A stretch of DNA of 13,439 nt, from contig JAHJNP010000234.1 in the NCBI GenBank assembly GCA_018820745.1, positions 1 through 13,439 of the forward strand. Reading direction: 5' to 3'. The notes under the pieces are model-generated. The model made no database searches, was not told where the DNA came from, and worked only from the letters and a program-made list of their open reading frames with translations. Shown piece by piece: positions 1-8,885 of this stretch (position 1 is its first letter; every line of letters begins with the position of its first letter). The position numbers and the translations under genes are program-made. This DNA is from Gammaproteobacteria bacterium. GTDB lineage: Bacteria > Pseudomonadota > Gammaproteobacteria > Burkholderiales > Thiobacillaceae.

Positions 1-165
1 ATCGACACCCCGCGCGGCGAGGGCGGCTTCGGCTACGACCCGTATTTCCTCGTCCCCGAATTCGGCAAGACCGGCGCGGAGCTCGGCGACGATCAGAAGA
101 ACGCCATCTCGCACCGTGGCCAGGCCTTGCGCGAACTGGCCGACAAGCTGAAGCGGCTTGGCTGA
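1..165 (+). CDS. rdgB: RdgB/HAM1 non-canonical purine NTP pyrophosphatase, 3' end only
   Basis: The window opens in frame inside this gene, and 54 codons run to TGA at 163-165. The family hydrolyses dITP, XTP and dUTP-like nucleotides to monophosphates, keeping deaminated purines out of DNA. The C-terminal hallmarks are visible: [11 protein letters not shown] (residues 7-17 of the fragment), the substrate-binding loop of the family, and SHRGQAL near the end, the conserved purine-specificity SHR motif. The end, just after KLKRLG, is normal for the family, so the 3' end looks intact. The stop codon overlaps the proposed start of hemW by 8 bases, suggesting co-transcription and coupled translation. 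The N-terminal two thirds lie outside the window. Confidence 0.95.
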   Translation: MDTPRGEGGFGYDPYFLVPEFGKTGAELGDDQKNAISHRGQALRELADKLKRLG

Positions 166-1336
166 GGCTGTCATTCATTTCGCCGGCAGTGGTCTGAAAG
201 TCCAGCCGCCGCTGTCGCTCTACATCCACCTGCCGTGGTGCGTGAAGAAGTGCCCGTATTGCGACTTCAACTCGCATGCCGCGCAAGGCATCCCCGAAGC
301 CGCCTACATCGATGCGCTGCTGCTCGACCTGGAGCGCGCGCTGCCCGATATCTGGGGGCGCAGGGTCCAAACGGTGTTTTTCGGCGGCGGCACCCCCAGC
401 CTGTTTTCAGCGGAGGGGATCGACCGCATCCTGACCGGCGTGCGCACGCTGACGCAATTGGCACCTGGCGCGGAAATCACCCTGGAGGCCAACCCGGGGA
501 CGGTGGAGGCCGACAAGTTCGCCGGTTTTCGCGAAGCGGGCGTCACACGGGTGTCGCTCGGCATCCAGAGCTTCAACCCGCGTCATCTCAAGGCGCTCGG
601 GCGCATCCACGACGATGCCGAAGCGCGCCGCGCGGCTGAGCTTGCCGCCACCCATTTCGACACCTTCAATCTCGATCTGATGTACGCGCTGCCGGGGCAG
701 ACGCTGGCCGAGGCGCTGGCCGATCTCGATACTGCGCTGACGTTCAGGCCACCGCATCTGTCCGCCTACCATCTCACGCTGGAACCCAACACGCCGTTCG
801 GCCATACTGCGCCGCCCAAGCTTCCGGATGACGATCTTGCCGCCGACATGCAGTTGGCGATCGAAGCGCGGCTGGCCGAGGCGGGCATGCAGCACTACGA
901 GACCTCGGCCTATGCGCAGCCGCATCACGCCAGCCGTCACAACCTCAACTACTGGCAGTTCGGCGACTATCTCGGCATTGGCGCAGGCGCCCATTCAAAA
1001 CTAAGTTTCCACGACCGCATCCTGCGGCAGATGCGAACCAAGCATCCGCAGCAATACATGGATGCGGTGGCGCAGGGCGCGCACATCGCCGATACCCGCA
1101 TGCTTACGCGCGCCGACCTGCCGTTCGAGTTCATGATGAACGCCCTGCGACTCAACGAGGGCGTGCCTGCCGCGCTGTTCGACGAGCGCACCGGCCTGCC
1201 GCTGATTGTCTGCGCGTCCACACTCGAACGCGCACGAAGTCAGGGTTTGCTGGAACGCGGCCCGACCCGGCTCAAGCCGACGCAGCATGGGCAGCGCTTT
1301 TTGAACGATCTGCTGGAATTGTTTTTGCCGGACTAA
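158..1336 (+). CDS. hemW: HemW, radical SAM haem chaperone (formerly called HemN-like oxygen-independent coproporphyrinogen oxidase)
   Basis: A 392-residue radical-SAM protein. Cys28, Cys32 and Cys35 form the CxxxCxxC cluster site in [15 protein letters not shown], which is typical of HemW. GGGTPS (76-81) is the SAM-binding glycine motif, followed by LEANPGT (109-115), VSLGIQSF (132-139) and [10 protein letters not shown] (173-182), all conserved in the HemN/HemW family. HemW binds haem and is thought to deliver it to respiratory enzymes; genuine HemN makes protoporphyrinogen IX and is longer at its N-terminus. The start is uncertain. TTG at 158 is the first in-frame candidate and overlaps rdgB, but it has no clear ribosome binding site; the conserved region begins only at PPLSLYIH (residue 17), so a rare start near 194 (CTG) cannot be excluded. 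Its stop lies 13 bases from the stop of the convergent GH65 gene, with no obvious terminator between. Confidence 0.93.
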   Translation: MAEAVIHFAGSGLKVQPPLSLYIHLPWCVKKCPYCDFNSHAAQGIPEAAYIDALLLDLERALPDIWGRRVQTVFFGGGTPSLFSAEGIDRILTGVRTLTQLAPGAEITLEANPGTVEADKFAGFREAGVTRVSLGIQSFNPRHLKALGRIHDDAEARRAAELAATHFDTFNLDLMYALPGQTLAEALADLDTALTFRPPHLSAYHLTLEPNTPFGHTAPPKLPDDDLAADMQLAIEARLAEAGMQHYETSAYAQPHHASRHNLNYWQFGDYLGIGAGAHSKLSFHDRILRQMRTKHPQQYMDAVAQGAHIADTRMLTRADLPFEFMMNALRLNEGVPAALFDERTGLPLIVCASTLERARSQGLLERGPTRLKPTQHGQRFLNDLLELFLPD

Positions 1337-1349
1337 CTGAGCTGGCGCC

Positions 1350-3862
1350 TCACTCGCCATGGGGCAGCGTTTTCGACTCGGTGGTGGCATCGTCGGATGC
1401 CCGTGCTGAGCGGTTCTCGTCGCGATCGCGCTCCTCTGGCTTGAGCAGGCGGAATTCGTAGGTGTCGCCGGGCGCGACATCACGAAAACGGCCGCGATAG
1501 GCGACGGTGATAAGGGCGGCAGTCAGGGCGCGGCTGGAGATTCTGAGTCTGTCGTGGTCCACCTCGATGTCGAGCATCTGCCGCCGGTAGCGCAATCGCA
1601 CCTTCACGCACCCGAGGTCGGCCGGCAGCGCAGGGTCGAAATGCAGGATGTTGGCGCGCATCTCGATGCCCAGGTAGCAGCGCTGAATCAGGTCGATGGT
1701 GCCGGCCATCGCGCCGACGTGGATGCCCTCCGGCGTCGTGCCGCCCTGAATGTCGGTGATGTCGCTGTCGAGTGCGCGCTGGAAGAGGTGCCATGAGGCG
1801 GGACGGTCGGATCGCGCCAGCACCCAGGAATGCGCGACCCTGCTCAGCGTCGAGCCGTGCGAGGTGCGCGCGAGATAGTAGTCGACGTTGCGGGGGATGG
1901 TGTCATGGTCGAAGGGATAGCCGAGCTGCTCGAACAAAAGGCTCAATTCGTCGGCAGAAAACAGATAGAACAGCATCAAGACGTCAGCCTGCTTGGAGAC
2001 TTTGTAGCGGTTCGGCGTATCGTCTTCGGCCTCCAGAATGCGGTCGAGGCGCTGGATGTCGCCGTATTTCGCCTCATAGGCCTTCCAGTCGAATTCATCG
2101 AGGCTGTCATAGCCTTCGAACTGGCTGATGATGCCCGCCCCGTGAAACGGCACGCGGAGCTTGCGGCTGATGTCCCGCCACCGTTCGGTCTCTTCGGGCC
2201 GCAGGCCGACGCGCTCGCAAAGCCTCCGGCCATGAATCCTGGGCAGCAGATCGAGAACATCGCCGGCCCGGCTCAGCACCCATGCCGCCATCACATTGGT
2301 ATACGCGTTGTTGTCGAGGCCGCCTTCCTGCCCGGGATAGGCCGTGTGGTACTCGTCAGGCCCCATGACGCCCTTGATCTCGTAGCGGTCGATCGCGGCA
2401 TTGTAGGTGGCGATGCTTGCCCAGAACCGCGCGATCTCAAGCAGCATTTCTGCGCCGTAGGCATACAGGAACTCGTGGTCGTCGGTGGCCTGATGGTATT
2501 GCCAGATGTTGTAGGCGATTGCCGCATTGATGTGGCGTTGCCGATGGGTGCTGTCGGGAAGCCAGCGGCCCGATTGCGGGTTCAGGTGAAGCCGCTGGCT
2601 TTCCTCCCGCCCGGTGCTGCCGCTTTGCCACGGGTACATGGCGCCTGCGTAGCCGGCTTCGCGCGCCGCGCGCCGCGCTTCCGGAAGCCGCCGGAAGCGG
2701 TAGCGCAACAGCGCCCGCGTGAGGATGGGCATGCGGAGGGTGAGAAAAGGGAAGATGAAGAGTTCGTCCCAGAAGATGTGTCCGCGGTAGGCTTCGCCAT
2801 GCCAGCCCCGCGCCGGCAAGCCGGCGTCGCGCTCGGTCGTATGGACGGATACCGTCTGCAGGAGGTGGAAGATGTAGACCCGGAGCTTGAGCTCTGTCTC
2901 CCGCTCCGCATGATCCTCGAGCGCGATGTCGCAGTCATCCCATAGATGCTTCCAGGCAAGCGCGTGTGGTGCGAGGAGTTCGTCGAACCGGTCGGCATGG
3001 GCAAGCGACCGCTTCGCTTCGAGGCCGGCCTCGGAAATCGCCTGGTCGAGGGAGGTATGAAAGGCGACGATCTTTTCGACGACGATGCGCTCGCCCTTTT
3101 GCACCGCGCAGGCGATGTCCTGCCTGACCTGATCCTTCAGGACATCGCTGTGGCGCTCGGTGTCGATCTCGACATCGTCCCGGTAGAGCCGCGTGCAGGC
3201 GGCTTGCGCAACCTGGATCAGGGACTGATTGGTGCGGACGCGGAGGAAAAGGGTGTCGGCCCCCAGATGATGCAATTCCAGGGTCTCGAGGTGGCGGCTG
3301 GCGAGACCGCGATACCGCTCCACGCCGCTGTTGGTGATCGCAGCGTCGAGGGCGGTACGGACCGTAATGCGCCCCGACCAGTTCTCGGCCGCAAGTTCGA
3401 CCGCCAGCCCGGCGAGGTGGGGATCGGCCATGCTGACAAGGCGACGCTCGCTCCAGCGTGTCGTCCGGCCGAGACTGTCGCGAAACCGCAGGTCGCGATG
3501 CATCAGGCCCGCCTTGAGATCCAGCGCCTGGCGATAGGAGAGGATCTCGACATCATCCAGCCGGAACCATTCGCCGTCGTCGATTTTGAACGTCAGCGGC
3601 AGCCAGTTCGGCAGGTTGACGAGATCCTCGTTCTCCACCTTGTGCCCGGCGATCTCGGTCGTGAGCCGGTTGTAACCGCCGGCCAGATAAGTGCCCGGAT
3701 AGTGCACGTCGTCGGCCGGCGAGTCTGTGGCGGCGCCGCGGGACGCGAAGTAGCCGTTGCCGAGCGTGCACAAAGCTTCGCGCAGGCCCTCCTGCTCCGG
3801 CTCGTAGGCATCATAGACGAGCATCCAGTCGCTCATCCCGTGTGCCGCGCTTGCGTTCGATT

Positions 3863-3866
<4 letters not shown>
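1350..3866 (-). CDS. Glycoside hydrolase family 65 protein, probable disaccharide (trehalose/kojibiose/maltose-type) phosphorylase
   Basis: An 838-residue protein, full length for GH65. These enzymes cleave alpha-glucosidic disaccharides with inorganic phosphate, giving beta-glucose 1-phosphate and a sugar. The N-terminal beta-sandwich contains LGNGYFASRG (residues 35-44). The (alpha/alpha)6 barrel contains GWHGEAYRGHIFWDE (354-368), MYPWQSGSTGREES (410-423) and MGPDEYH (501-507), where Glu505 is the expected general acid. KQADVLMLFYLF and HGSTLS further on match the conserved substrate and phosphate-binding region of GH65 phosphorylases, which favours a phosphorylase over a hydrolase. The ATG at 3866 overlaps the stop of the upstream HAD-OtsB gene in an ATGA, so translation is probably coupled. 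The upstream beta-phosphoglucomutase-like domain would suit conversion of beta-glucose 1-phosphate to glucose 6-phosphate. The exact disaccharide cannot be read from sequence. The charged C-terminal tail (after about residue 810) looks non-conserved. Confidence 0.88.
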
Positions 3867-5482
<1,616 letters not shown>

Positions 5483-5618
5483 GCGCCGTCTCCCGTCGGG
5501 CGGCACGCCCACCGGGCGCGCACTGCGATCGCCCGCTTTCCGGGCGCCCGGGCTTCGGTCATCTGGTTTCCCCAATAGCGGTCACGATCAAGCCATGCTG
5601 TGGATTGACTCCTTTATG

Positions 5619-5646
5619 ACTATAGGAAACCGGGAACCGGTCTGAA
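5619..5646 (-). promoter_or_regulatory. Weak sigma-70-like promoter candidate for the HAD-OtsB/GH65 operon, with palindrome in the spacer
   Basis: On the minus strand TTCAGA (5641-5646, four of six matches to TTGACA) and TATAGT (5619-5624, five of six to TATAAT) are 16 bases apart. The spacer contains the interrupted palindrome ACCGG-GAA-CCGGT (5629-5641), where a repressor would overlap RNA polymerase. Transcription would start near 5612, leaving about 130 bases of leader before the ATG at 5482. Both the boxes and the palindrome are short, so this is a candidate only. Confidence 0.3.
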
Positions 5647-5831
5647 GAACATGGACGCCAAATGGCCGCAGGCCAGCTTTTCGTGACGAGGCAGGCGCGG
5701 CCGTGCGGCGTGAACGGATGTCATGGCCCCTGCGCGACCGGCTCGTCGCCGAGCAGATCAGCCGGCAGGCCCCGGATGAGGGAATGGCGCAGCATCTGTT
5801 TCGTGACTGCTGGTCTCGATGCCGGGGGATA

Positions 5832-5863
5832 AGGGCAAACCGCTATACGGATGGCTTTGCCCT
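5832..5863 (-). terminator. Terminator-like hairpin downstream of the ilvE/zinc-finger genes
   Basis: Perfect 8-base arms, AGGGCAAA and TTTGCCCT, enclose 16 bases, 30 bases after the zinc-finger stop codon on the minus strand. Two further GC pairs can form past a one-base bulge. No U-tract follows (the next bases are TATCCCCC), so if it terminates transcription it does so weakly; it may instead protect the 3' end of the message. Confidence 0.35.
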
Positions 5864-5892
5864 CGCCAGGAAAGGCATCATTTCATTTCAAT

Positions 5893-6096
5893 TTAATGAT
5901 GCCCGCTGCTGGGTTTGCCTTTCAAGCGATAGAGCGTGCCGCAATAGGGGCACAGCGCTTCGCCGCGCGACTCGATGGGCAGGTAGACGCGCGGATGCGC
6001 ATTCCAGTCCGCGTGCTGGGGCATCGGGCAGTGCAGGGGCAGGTCGCCCTCGGTGACCTCGATGACGCGCTGGGTATTGTCTGGCCGCTCGCTCAT
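5893..6096 (-). CDS. Small CHCC-type zinc-finger protein (zf-CHCC family)
   Basis: A 67-residue cytoplasmic protein, full length for this family. Cys23 in LHCPMP, His34 in AHPRVYLPI and the CPYC pair (Cys49, Cys52) followed by GTLYRLKG give the C-H-C-C zinc-ligand pattern shared with the mitochondrial complex I subunit NDUFS6. The bacterial members have no firmly established function that I know of. The ATG at 6096 lies 11 bases after the ilvE stop, so the two are almost certainly one transcript; the ribosome binding site (GCGAG) is weak, which fits translation following on from ilvE. The tail GKPSSGHH is not conserved-looking. Confidence 0.88.
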   Translation of the reverse strand: MSERPDNTQRVIEVTEGDLPLHCPMPQHADWNAHPRVYLPIESRGEALCPYCGTLYRLKGKPSSGHH

Positions 6097-6107
6097 GCTG
6101 ATCTCGC

Positions 6108-7031
6108 TTATCTGACCGGGGTGAGCCAGTCGGTGTGAGCCGCGGCACGGCCATGCACGCAGTCGAAATACATCGCCTGCAGCCTGGTGGTGATGGGGCC
6201 ACGGGTGCCTTCGCCGATCGTCCGGTTGTCGAGCTCGCGGATCGGCGTGACCTCGGCTGCGGTGCCGGTGAAGAAGGCCTCGTCGGCGCTGTAGACCTCG
6301 TCGCGGGTGATGCGTTTTTCAACCAGCGGCAGGCCGATTTCGGCGGCAAGCGTGATGATGGTGTCGCGGGTGATGCCTTCCAGCGCGCTGGTCAAGTCCG
6401 GGGTAATGAGCTTGCCGTTGCGGATGATGAAAACGTTCTCGCCCGAGCCTTCGGCGACAAAGCCGTCGACGTCGAGCAGCAGCGCTTCGTCGTAGCCGTC
6501 CGTCTCGGCTTCCTTGTGCGCCAGGATGGAGTTCATGTAGTTGCCGTTGGCCTTGGCCTTGCACATGGTGACGTTGACGTGATGGCGCGAGAACGAGCTG
6601 GTTTTGACGCGGATGCCGCGCTCCAGCGCTTCCTGTCCCAGATAGGTGCCCCACGGCCAGGCGGCGACGATGAGATGCACCGACAGGTTCTTGGCGGAGA
6701 TGCCCATGGCTTCGGAACCGAGAAACGCCATCGGGCGCAGATAGCCCGATTCGAGCCCGTTCTCGCGCACCACGGTGCGCTGCGCTTCGGAGATCGTGTC
6801 CTTGTCGAACGGCAGCTTCATGCCGAGGATATGGGCGGAGCGGAACAGCCGGTCGGTGTGTTCCTGCAGGCGGAAAATCGCCGTGCCCTGTTCGGCCTTG
6901 TATGCACGCACGCCCTCGAAAACGCCCATGCCGTAGTGCAGGGTGTGGGTGAGGACGTGGGTGGTGGCGTCGCGCCAGGGAACGAGTTTGCCGTCGTACC
7001 AGATGACGCCATCGCGGTCGGCCATGGACAT
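6108..7031 (-). CDS. ilvE: Branched-chain amino acid aminotransferase (class IV PLP-dependent)
   Basis: A 307-residue cytoplasmic enzyme catalysing the last, reversible step of valine, leucine and isoleucine synthesis with glutamate as amino donor. It begins with the family's typical start, IWYDGKLVPWRDA (residues 10-22), then HYGMGVFEGVRAY (32-44). Lys160 in KAKANGNYMNS is the expected PLP Schiff-base lysine (Lys159 in E. coli IlvE), and Glu194 in VAEGSGENVF is the residue that contacts the PLP ring nitrogen. GITRDTI and FFTGTAAEVTPI complete the family pattern. ATG codons occur at 7031 and 7025; AAGAGA about 9 bases before 7031 favours the first. A minus-strand TAAAAT (7065-7070) just upstream may be a -10 box, but I find no good -35. 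The CHCC zinc-finger gene follows in the same transcript. Confidence 0.95.
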   Translation of the reverse strand: MSMADRDGVIWYDGKLVPWRDATTHVLTHTLHYGMGVFEGVRAYKAEQGTAIFRLQEHTDRLFRSAHILGMKLPFDKDTISEAQRTVVRENGLESGYLRPMAFLGSEAMGISAKNLSVHLIVAAWPWGTYLGQEALERGIRVKTSSFSRHHVNVTMCKAKANGNYMNSILAHKEAETDGYDEALLLDVDGFVAEGSGENVFIIRNGKLITPDLTSALEGITRDTIITLAAEIGLPLVEKRITRDEVYSADEAFFTGTAAEVTPIRELDNRTIGEGTRGPITTRLQAMYFDCVHGRAAAHTDWLTPVR

Positions 7032-7129
7032 GGTGAAAAATCTCTTAACGAATGGAAAACGCCGATTTTACCGGAATCCGGGCGCGGCGAGGCGGCCGCA
7101 TTGTGGCACGGTGCGGCCACACGGGAGAC

Positions 7130-7175
7130 AAAAAATACGACGGAAAGGGGCGGCTTTCACGCTGCGGCTGGCCCC
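7130..7175 (-). terminator. Possible weak terminator after the mutY/DsrC-like genes
   Basis: On the minus strand GGGGC (7171-7175) and GCCCC (7147-7151) can pair across a 19-base loop that may pair further internally, and a run of six T occurs about 11 bases later (7130-7135). The distance between stem and T-run is too great for a textbook terminator, so support is weak. The rest of the gap 7032-7309 contains only short inverted repeats, for example GTGGC/GCCAC at 7103-7120. Confidence 0.22.
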
Positions 7176-7309
7176 GCTCGCCAGTTTGCGACGAGCCGGC
7201 GCGTTTCGGCAATTACCTGCGGGATCTGGGTGTGCGCCGGTGTTCTGCGAGAGCGTGACTGCGAATCTGGCGCAGCCATTCTCGTGTCATCGCCGCATAG
7301 CCCGCAGAC

Positions 7310-7618
7310 TTACATGTAGGTCTTGGCTTCCTCGCCCGGATTGGGCAGTCCGGCGAGCCGCCATGCCTCGCGCGGGCCGGGAAACAGCTGCTGCATGCAG
7401 TCGGCACTCTGTCCGGTGAGGTGGCAGACGTGGCTCAGCGCGGTCACGCTGCCGTGCTTGGCGTACTCGCGCCGCAAAGCAAGCAGCAGGCCGATCTGCA
7501 ATTCGCTGAGTTCACCGAGGCCGTCGTTCCGGGCAATGCGGTTGGCCAGACTCTCGCTCCACATGGCCGGGTCGAGCAGGAAACCGTCGGGATCGAAGAT
7601 GGCGGGGGACATGTTCAT
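7310..7618 (-). CDS. DsrC/TusE-family protein lacking both conserved C-terminal cysteines (RspA-like)
   Basis: The 102-residue product matches the DsrC/TusE fold signature: DPDGFLLDPAMW (9-20) corresponds to the family's D-x-DG-[FY]-L-x-x-x-x-x-W opening, then a helical middle, then QQLFPGPREAWRLAGLPNP (76-94), equivalent to LF--GP--QAC-IAGLP-P in DsrC. DsrC carries sulfur on a penultimate cysteine (CysA) and forms a trisulfide with a second cysteine ten residues earlier (CysB); TusE keeps CysA for tRNA 2-thiolation. Here the CysB position is Trp86, the CysA position falls on Glu97, and the tail is EAKTYM. The only cysteines are Cys65 and Cys74. Sulfur-carrier activity is therefore unlikely, and a regulatory role is one possibility. 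ATG 7618 is chosen for AGGA seven bases upstream; ATG 7645 in frame lacks a spaced ribosome site, and an AT-rich TATATATA lies just before it. It follows mutY by 83 bases. Confidence 0.78.
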   Translation of the reverse strand: MNMSPAIFDPDGFLLDPAMWSESLANRIARNDGLGELSELQIGLLLALRREYAKHGSVTALSHVCHLTGQSADCMQQLFPGPREAWRLAGLPNPGEEAKTYM

Positions 7619-7701
7619 GGCAGTTCCTGTGGCAGACGGGCTCATGAAATATATATAGCACCCCCTCCGGAGACAGCCAGGCATATGCCGCCGCCCCGTG
7701 T

Positions 7702-8736
7702 TCAGGCGCGGCCGAACTGGGCCACCAGTTGGCGTACCGGCGTGGGCAGCGCCGCATTGAGCGCGTCGGCCGGGGTCAGCCAGATCTGGTCGGGCCGCGA
7801 GGCCTGGCGCGGCGCAAGCTGCAGTTGGATGGGTTGGATATGCAGCTTGAAGTGGGTGAAGCTGTGGCTGAATCGCGGCAGCGCCTGCTGCGCGAGCGTG
7901 GTGAAGCCGAAGCGGTCGCGGCAGTGGGCTGCGACATCGGCGTCCGGGGTGAGCTCGGGCAGGCTCCACAAGCCGCCCCATATGCCCCGTGCAGGGCGTT
8001 TCTCGAGCATCAGCTCGCCCCGGTCGAGCAGCAGCAGCATCAGCACCTGCTTTTCGGGGAGGACTTTTTTGGGGCGAGGCGCTGGCAATTCGGCGGTTCG
8101 GTGCTGTTTAAATGCAACGCAATCGGTGCTGACCGGACACACCGGGCAGGCGGGTCGGCTGCGCGTGCAGGCGAGCGCGCCGAGATCCATCATGCCCTGG
8201 GTGTAGGCCTCGATGGCGTTGCGCGGAAGATGCGACTCGGCCAGCTGCCAGAGCGCCGCTTCAACGTTCCTGTCGCCGGGCCAGCCGGCAATTCCGCCGT
8301 GGCGCGCCAGCACGCGTTTGACGTTGCCGTCGAGAATGGCGCCGCGCTGGCCGAACGCCAGCGCGGCGATGGCGGCGGCTGTCGAGCGCCCGACGCCAGG
8401 CAGCTGCGCGATGACGTCGGCCGCGGCCGGAAATATTCCATTATGGCCATTGGCGATGGCGCGCGCGGCGGCAAGCAGGTTGCGCGCGCGGCTGTAGTAG
8501 CCGAGTCCGCTCCACAGTGCGAGCACGTCGTCCTCATGCGCCGCAGCGAGGGCGGGCAGATCGGGGAAGCGCGCGACAAAGCGCTCGAAGTAGGGGATGA
8601 CCGTGGCCACCTGGGTCTGCTGCAGCATGACTTCCGACAGCCAGATGCGGTAAGGATCGCGGGTGGACTGCCAGGGCAGGGCGTGGCGGCCGTGGCGCTG
8701 TTGCCAGCGGATGATGCGGGAGGCGAATGATGTCAC
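7702..8736 (-). CDS. mutY: A/G-specific adenine DNA glycosylase MutY
   Basis: A 344-residue repair enzyme that removes adenine mispaired with 8-oxoguanine. Glu35 in WLSEVMLQQTQV and Asp136 in ILDGNVKRVLARH are the catalytic residues, LPGVGRSTAAAI (112-123) is the helix-hairpin-helix, and Cys190, Cys197, Cys200 and Cys206 form the C-x6-C-x2-C-x5-C [4Fe-4S] site. The C-terminal part (about 220-344) is the NUDIX-like 8-oxoG recognition domain, with KRPARGIWGGLWSLPE and FSHSFTHFKL. Length and the PW motif at residue 21 fit a start at GTG 8736. That codon has no separate ribosome binding site and lies inside a 10-base-pair hairpin (8733-8758), which may limit translation. The DsrC-like gene follows on the same strand. 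Confidence 0.95.
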   Translation of the reverse strand: MTSFASRIIRWQQRHGRHALPWQSTRDPYRIWLSEVMLQQTQVATVIPYFERFVARFPDLPALAAAHEDDVLALWSGLGYYSRARNLLAAARAIANGHNGIFPAAADVIAQLPGVGRSTAAAIAALAFGQRGAILDGNVKRVLARHGGIAGWPGDRNVEAALWQLAESHLPRNAIEAYTQGMMDLGALACTRSRPACPVCPVSTDCVAFKQHRTAELPAPRPKKVLPEKQVLMLLLLDRGELMLEKRPARGIWGGLWSLPELTPDADVAAHCRDRFGFTTLAQQALPRFSHSFTHFKLHIQPIQLQLAPRQASRPDQIWLTPADALNAALPTPVRQLVAQFGRA

Positions 8737-8758
8737 CCCGGCAGGGTAGCCGGGGTGA
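8733..8758 (-). promoter_or_regulatory. Perfect hairpin enclosing the mutY start codon
   Basis: TCACCCCGGC (8733-8742) and GCCGGGGTGA (8749-8758) are exact reverse complements around a six-base loop. In the minus-strand message the 3' arm contains GGGG and the GUG start of mutY (8734-8736), so folding would hide the initiation region. No T-run follows, so it does not look like an intrinsic terminator for the upstream DUF1631 gene, although it could act as a 3'-end barrier. Confidence 0.5.
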
Positions 8759-8826
8759 TCGGGGGAATCAATGGGGTGTTGCCCGCGAAGGGGGGAACGT
8801 GGTCACACAGACACCAGGGGCCTGGA

Positions 8827-8862
8827 ACTCCGATCCATTACGTGCTGAAGTACGTGCGGAGT
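8827..8862 (-). terminator. Compound hairpin downstream of the first DUF1631 gene
   Basis: Outer arms ACTCCG (8827-8832) and CGGAGT (8857-8862) enclose a second stem, ACGTGC (8840-8845) with GTACGT (8850-8855) around the tetraloop TGAA, one pair being G-T. It lies 23 bases after the DUF1631 stop on the minus strand. No U-tract follows, so it is only terminator-like. The short direct repeat TACGTGC (8839 and 8851) forms part of it. Confidence 0.3.
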
Positions 8863-8885
8863 CGTATGCGTCGACAAGCCGGCGT

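Larger units (their letters stand above)
5483..5892. other. 410-base intergenic region between the zinc-finger gene and the HAD-OtsB/GH65 operon
   Basis: No convincing gene is seen here. On the minus strand it holds a terminator-like hairpin for the ilvE operon (5832-5863) and a weak promoter candidate with an internal palindrome (5619-5646). The leader after that promoter contains AAAGGAG (5609-5615) followed 12 bases on by a two-codon frame, ATG GCT TGA (5588-5596), which could be a minimal upstream ORF or chance. The stretch from about 5660 to 5830 shows nothing I recognise. A plus-strand frame from 5703 crosses into the opposite-strand zinc-finger gene and has no family resemblance. Confidence 0.6.

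Noticed and set aside
5703..6056. A 117-codon plus-strand frame in the gap before the zinc-finger gene
   Set aside because: It runs into the opposite-strand CHCC zinc-finger gene, has no clear ribosome binding site and no resemblance to a known family.
7213..7290. A 25-codon minus-strand frame starting MTREWLRQIRSH after the DsrC-like gene
   Set aside because: Too short and arginine-rich to distinguish from chance; no ribosome site or family match.
6135..7319. A 394-codon plus-strand frame opposite ilvE
   Set aside because: Its translation is a mirror of the ilvE codons with no recognisable domain, and ilvE is unmistakable on the other strand.
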